Below are positions 60,732 to 64,000 of a stretch of DNA of 64,000 nucleotides, piece by piece. The stretch spans positions 310,001 through 374,000 of the forward strand of contig CAZASN010000001.1 of NCBI GenBank assembly GCA_964487915.1, written 5' to 3'. Position 1 is the first letter of the stretch. Each line of letters begins with the position of its first letter. This DNA is from Proruminimicrobium sp964487915. GTDB lineage: Bacteria; Elusimicrobiota; Endomicrobiia; Endomicrobiales; Endomicrobiaceae. The notes below the pieces were generated by a model. That model was not told the origin of the DNA, made no database searches, and worked only from the letters and a program-made list of their open reading frames with translations. A program made the translations under genes and the position numbers.

Positions 60732-61510
60732 TTGTTAAGGATTTTTATTATCAGTCCGTGAAGCAGTTTGTTTGAAGCGACCATAGTCTGTCCGAAAAGA
60801 TAATCGTTTTTGTTATTATAATCCGATATTTTTCCGCCGGCTTCTTTTACGATTAGAATTCCGGCCGCAACATCCCACGGTTTTAATCCTTCTTCCCAGA
60901 AAAAATCAAATCTTCCGCACGCCACATATGCCATGTCTATTGCGGCAGAGCCGAATCTTCTCATTCCCTGCGTTACCATCATTATATTTTTAAAATTTTT
61001 TAAAACCCGATCCGGTTTTTCCTGCGCGTAATAAGGAAAACCCGTTACCGGCAGAGCCCGTATCATTTTGTCTGTTTTTGAAACGCTTATTTTTTTACCG
61101 TTTAAAAAACTTCCTTTGCCTTTTTCTGCGATAAACAATTCTTTCAAAGTCGGAGCATATATTACGGCAGATATGATTTCTTTTTTATACATTAATCCTA
61201 TGGAAACGCAAAAAGTAGGAACTCCGTGCACAAAATTGACGGTCCCGTCAAGAGGATCTATAATCCAGCAGTAATCCGATTCTGTTTTCTTAAAAGTATC
61301 TTTTTCTTCGGCTATTATATTATGGGCAGGGAAAGATTTTTTAATCGTGGAAATTATCGCTTTTTGAGATTTTTTGTCGGCAGCAGTTACGGGATCTGTT
61401 TTCCCTTTATACTCTATACTTTCAAGGTTGTTTAAGTATTTTAAAAGGATTTTTGCTCCGGCTTTTGCGCTTTTAACTGCGGTATCGGTATATTTATTAA
61501 ATTTTATCAT
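60728..61510 (-). CDS. Inositol monophosphatase family protein (SuhB-like)
   Basis: The 260-aa phosphatase has the metal-binding motifs DPVTAADKKSQ, AEEKD, WIIDPLDGTVNFVHG and the C-terminal PWDVAAGILIVKEAGG. Candidate substrates are inositol-1-phosphate, fructose-1,6-bisphosphate or similar; sequence does not separate them. No ribosome site is obvious. Overlaps nth by 4 bp, so coupled. Confidence 0.92.
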   Translation of the reverse strand: MIKFNKYTDTAVKSAKAGAKILLKYLNNLESIEYKGKTDPVTAADKKSQKAIISTIKKSFPAHNIIAEEKDTFKKTESDYCWIIDPLDGTVNFVHGVPTFCVSIGLMYKKEIISAVIYAPTLKELFIAEKGKGSFLNGKKISVSKTDKMIRALPVTGFPYYAQEKPDRVLKNFKNIMMVTQGMRRFGSAAIDMAYVACGRFDFFWEEGLKPWDVAAGILIVKEAGGKISDYNNKNDYLFGQTMVASNKLLHGLIIKILNK

Positions 61511-61636
61511 AATTTAAAATTAAACAAAAAATCAAATTTTTTTAGAATCGGATTGGCATTCTGTAGTAGACAGAACTTTTGACGCTTTATATAAAAAATG
61601 ATAGCAGATTTTTTGCTATAAAGCAATTAATTTTAT

Positions 61637-61662
61637 GAGAGAAAAAAATATTTTTTTCTCTC
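61637..61662. repeat. Perfect 26-bp palindrome in the promoter region of the radical SAM gene
   Basis: GAGAGA plus A-run / T-run plus TCTCTC makes an exactly self-complementary 26-bp sequence, centred on ATAT at about 61650. It could form a hairpin or bind a dimeric protein. A second short hairpin (ATAGCA/TGCTAT) is at about 61601-61619. Confidence 0.6.
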
Positions 61663-61713
61663 CGTGAGACTTGATTAATGATATTATAAATGATAAAGTA
61701 ATCCAATCAAAAA

Positions 61714-63141
61714 ATGGACGGTAAATATAGTATGCAACAGAAAAAATTAAAGGTTTTGTTTGTCAGAGCTCCTGTAGTGTCTGATGCCTGGCCTCCGATA
61801 GGCTTACCGTATTTAGCTACTTTTTTAAGACAAAAAGGTTATAGCGTTGAGATAGACGATATAAATATAAAGATGAACCGTTTTCGAAACAGCCATTACC
61901 TTGATAAAATTCAAAGTTTCGAGTGGCAAAAAGTATTTTTTGAAGAGAATAAAAAATATTTTGATGATTGGGTTCAAAGTATTATAGATTCGCATATTGA
62001 TGTTTTGGGTTTTATGGTGTGGGCTACGAATAAATACGTTTCGGAATGGCTTACGGCTCTTGTTAAGAAAAAAAATTCTAAAATTAAGATTCTCTACGGC
62101 GGACCAAGCTCAACTGATGACTTCCGCTTAGTGGAACGCAGAGATGTTGACGCAATAGTATGGGGCGAAGGCGAAGAAACAGTATTGGAAGTGTTGGATA
62201 ACTGGGAAGAAAATAAAGATATTGAAAATGTTGCCGGAATAACTTTTTCAGGAAAAGATTATTTAGTCAGGACTAATCCCCGCCGTAAGCAAATTGAGAA
62301 TTTGGATGCCCTGCCTTTTGTTGATTTATCCTATATAGAATTGGGAAATTACTATGAAGATGCGATTCCGTTAATGTTCAGCCGGGGATGCAGTTGGCAA
62401 TGTAAGTTTTGCAGGGATTTTACTTACTGGCAAAAATACAGAACAAGAAGCGCCGATAATATTTTTAACGAAATATTGTTAAGATTAAAAGAATATAAGA
62501 GAGAAAGATATGACTTTCAGCTCTATGATTGCGCTTTTAACCAAAATATTAAAATGCTTAATGAATTGTGTGATAAAATTATTTCATTAAAACTTCCGGA
62601 AAATTCCATAAATTTCGGAGGTTTTGCAAAAGTAATGCCCGAAGATGTAGATTTTGATTTTCTTAAAAAAATGCGCCGAGCCGGATTTAAATCATGGAGT
62701 CTTGGAGTAGAAAGCGGATGCGACAGAGTTTTAAGGCTTATGGGTAAACCTTTTAAAGCCGCAAGAGCCGAAGAAATTTTGAGATATGCCTCAGAACTCG
62801 GTATAGAACAAACAATAACAATTATTGCCGGATTTCCGGGAGAAACGGAAGAAGATTGGGACGAAACGATAAATTTTGTTGAACGGATATCCGGCTATTT
62901 GCATAACCTTTGTTTAAACCATATGTGGCTGTCTCCGGAGCTGGTGCAGCTTCGTTTCAGTGATAGTGTCGGACCGGATTTTGAAGATAAAGACGGTCTT
63001 AAATGGACATCGTTAGATGGAACAAGTACATATGAAATCCGGTTAAAAAGATTAGAACGTTTAGATAAGAGAATGGAAAACTCGCCTTATCTTAAAAAAA
63101 TAGAGCCGTTGCATTATGTTAGATTGCAGATTAATAAATAA
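61714..63141 (+). CDS. B12-binding domain radical SAM protein
   Basis: The 475-aa protein has an N-terminal cobalamin-binding-type Rossmann domain (PPIGLPYLATFLRQKGY, VLGFMVWATNKY, YGGPSSTDD, VWGEGEE) and a radical SAM domain with CSWQCKFC (CxxxCxxC, about 220-227), ending in the LGVESGCDRVLRLMGKP and GFPGETEEDW motifs. The canonical DxHxxG cobalamin-His is not seen, so B12 binding may be base-off without His. Members methylate or rearrange lipids, hopanoids or peptides; the substrate is unknown. The ATG has no clear ribosome site. Confidence 0.88.
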   Translation: MDGKYSMQQKKLKVLFVRAPVVSDAWPPIGLPYLATFLRQKGYSVEIDDINIKMNRFRNSHYLDKIQSFEWQKVFFEENKKYFDDWVQSIIDSHIDVLGFMVWATNKYVSEWLTALVKKKNSKIKILYGGPSSTDDFRLVERRDVDAIVWGEGEETVLEVLDNWEENKDIENVAGITFSGKDYLVRTNPRRKQIENLDALPFVDLSYIELGNYYEDAIPLMFSRGCSWQCKFCRDFTYWQKYRTRSADNIFNEILLRLKEYKRERYDFQLYDCAFNQNIKMLNELCDKIISLKLPENSINFGGFAKVMPEDVDFDFLKKMRRAGFKSWSLGVESGCDRVLRLMGKPFKAARAEEILRYASELGIEQTITIIAGFPGETEEDWDETINFVERISGYLHNLCLNHMWLSPELVQLRFSDSVGPDFEDKDGLKWTSLDGTSTYEIRLKRLERLDKRMENSPYLKKIEPLHYVRLQINK

Positions 63142-63149
63142 ACAACATA

Positions 63150-63197
63150 AAAAAATCAAGTATTTATTCTTTAAAATAAACACTTGATTTTTTTTTA
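63150..63197. terminator. Bidirectional terminator (radical SAM gene / tRNA-Asp)
   Basis: AAAAATCAAGT-A-TTTATT pairs with AATAAA-C-ACTTGATTTTT around a short loop and is followed by a T run. It lies between convergent genes. Confidence 0.85.
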
Positions 63198-63201
63198 TTG
63201 G

Positions 63202-63277
63202 CGGGGACGACGGGATTTGAACCCGCGGTCTCTGCCTTGACAGGGCAGTGTGTTAAACCAGGCTACACCACATCCCC
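63202..63277 (-). tRNA. tRNA-Asp (GTC)
   Basis: On the minus strand the acceptor GGGGATG pairs with CGTCCCC (one T-G). The D arm is GGTGTAGCCTGGTTTAACAC, the loop CTGTCAA between CTGCC/GGCAG gives GTC, and the T loop is GGTTCAAATCC. Discriminator G; CCA is not encoded. Confidence 0.96.
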
Positions 63278-63296
63278 AATAGGTAACACGGGAAGA

Positions 63297-63325
63297 ATTG
63301 TACCACAATAGATTTTATTTGTCAA
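63297..63325 (-). promoter_or_regulatory. Promoter of tRNA-Asp
   Basis: On the minus strand TTGACA (63320-63325), exactly 17 nt, TACAAT (63297-63302), 19 nt before the mature 5' end of the tRNA. Confidence 0.8.
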
Positions 63326-63404
63326 ATATATTCTTACTTTACAGAAAGCCCCGAAAATACTAAAATATGCCATCTTTAGATTGTAAGAAAAAAGGAGTCC
63401 GTTT

Positions 63405-64000
63405 ATGATAGGGTCGCATGATATAGAAGAGGCAAAATTGTTCCATCAGGGCAAAGTCAGGGACGTTTTCTATTACGGTAAAGATTTTCTTATAGTCGCT
63501 ACCGACAGAATTTCGGCGTTTGACTATGTGCTTGGTTCTGTGATTCCCGATAAAGGAAGAATACTCCATAAATTATCAATGTTTTGGTTTGATTATGTTC
63601 AAAATATAATTCCGAATCATATTATTACGGGAGATTTTAAAAATTTTCCGGAAGAACTTAAAAAGTACGACTTTTTGAGAGACAGAGCCATGATAGTAAA
63701 AAAGGCAAAAAGAATAGATATCGAATGTATAGTAAGAGGATATCTCGCCGGATCCGGTTGGAAAGAATACCAAAAATCACAGACTGTCTGCGGTATAAAA
63801 CTGCCGGCAGGTCTTAAGGAATCTTCAAAGCTTCCGGAACCGATTTTTACTCCTTCAAGCAAAGAGGAAGGCGGAAAACACGATGAAAATATTTCGTTTG
63901 AAGAAACGGCAAAAAGAATCGGCGATGATTTGGCTGCCCAAATAAGCGAAGTTTCAATAACCCTTTATAAAAAAGTAAGCGAATTCTGCTTGAGCAGAGG
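63405..64000 (+). CDS. purC: SAICAR synthetase PurC (3' end outside window)
   Basis: The 198 visible residues include KLFHQGKVRDVFYYGKDF, VATDRISAFDYVLGSVIPDKG, ECIVRGYLAGSGWKEY and PIFTPSSKEEGGKHDENISF. These are the ATP- and CAIR-binding signatures of SAICAR synthase. The insertion-containing long form is implied by SAGSGW and TPSSK spacing, as in yeast-like versions. It makes SAICAR in purine biosynthesis. AAAGGAG precedes ATG 63405. Confidence 0.95.
   Translation, partial: MIGSHDIEEAKLFHQGKVRDVFYYGKDFLIVATDRISAFDYVLGSVIPDKGRILHKLSMFWFDYVQNIIPNHIITGDFKNFPEELKKYDFLRDRAMIVKKAKRIDIECIVRGYLAGSGWKEYQKSQTVCGIKLPAGLKESSKLPEPIFTPSSKEEGGKHDENISFEETAKRIGDDLAAQISEVSITLYKKVSEFCLSR

Noticed and set aside
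61511..61713. Cobalamin riboswitch before the B12-type radical SAM gene
   Set aside because: No B12-box consensus (GCCACTG-like) is present; the region holds only simple palindromes.

Overview
The window looks like chromosome from an AT-rich, strictly anaerobic bacterium with an outer membrane. Signs of anaerobiosis are a perR-like / superoxide reductase / rubrerythrin operon, rubredoxin and a flavodiiron protein. Signs of a Gram-negative envelope are a LolA-like carrier, a predicted beta-barrel, a dcw cell-wall cluster and an rfbB-type sugar gene. Gene content and the very large secreted multidomain protein would suit Elusimicrobiota (Endomicrobium-like) or a neighbouring phylum; this is inference, since no rRNA is present.

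Layout. 1-4.2 kb, minus strand: end of a CDF metal transporter, a membrane protein, a small operon (membrane peptide, double-CDGSH Fe-S protein, tautomerase), a GH26-like secreted glycosidase and a Cdd1/HhH protein. 4.2-6.7 kb: a lone, visibly AT-richer KAP-family NTPase. 6.7-11 kb: rsgA preceded by a 28-codon ORF, a conserved hypothetical, a methyltransferase, a predicted outer-membrane protein, a YkvA protein, a gene-poor stretch with a repeat pair, and tRNA-Ser. 11-18 kb: cysE, then minus-strand oxygen-defence and Fe-S genes (perR-sor-rbr; lolA-like, rubredoxin, nifS-like, nifU-like, Cys-rich peptide, flavodiiron protein, two small membrane peptides).

18.1-33.1 kb is the most unusual part: a 179-aa membrane protein from a near-consensus promoter, a terminator-like hairpin, then one 14.4-kb gene. 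Its product of about 4,798 aa has a signal peptide, a ChaN/TraB-like domain and two tandem modules. Each module carries a CPBP-type membrane protease domain, a long helical region, a phosphohistidine swivelling domain and a PPDK-type ATP-binding domain. A low-molecular-weight phosphatase domain is inserted only in the second. The swivel-before-ATP-domain order is inverted relative to PEP synthase and the PEP/pyruvate barrel is absent.

33-41 kb: ychF, ribF, tRNA-Leu, tRNA-Met, then an SDR reductase / alpha-oxoamine synthase / GNAT trio that matches the bacterial ceramide pathway (cerR-spt-bcerS), a radical SAM/SPASM protein and rfbB. 41-45 kb: hypF and hypA (minus) and a GT39-like glycosyltransferase. 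45-58.6 kb: one minus-strand cell-wall operon rsmH-ftsL-ftsI-murE-murF-mraY-murD-ftsW-murG-surE-uvrB with overlapping genes and no murC, murB, ftsQ, ftsA or ftsZ. 58.6-64 kb: a half-size TauE/SafE protein, RNase P RNA, a zinc-ribbon coiled-coil protein, nth, an inositol-phosphatase family gene, a B12-binding radical SAM protein, tRNA-Asp and the start of purC.

Two further points stand out. The NifS-like protein beside NifU lacks the PLP-binding lysine. Several genes have a -10 box only 6-12 nt before ATG and no Shine-Dalgarno sequence, suggesting leaderless transcripts.
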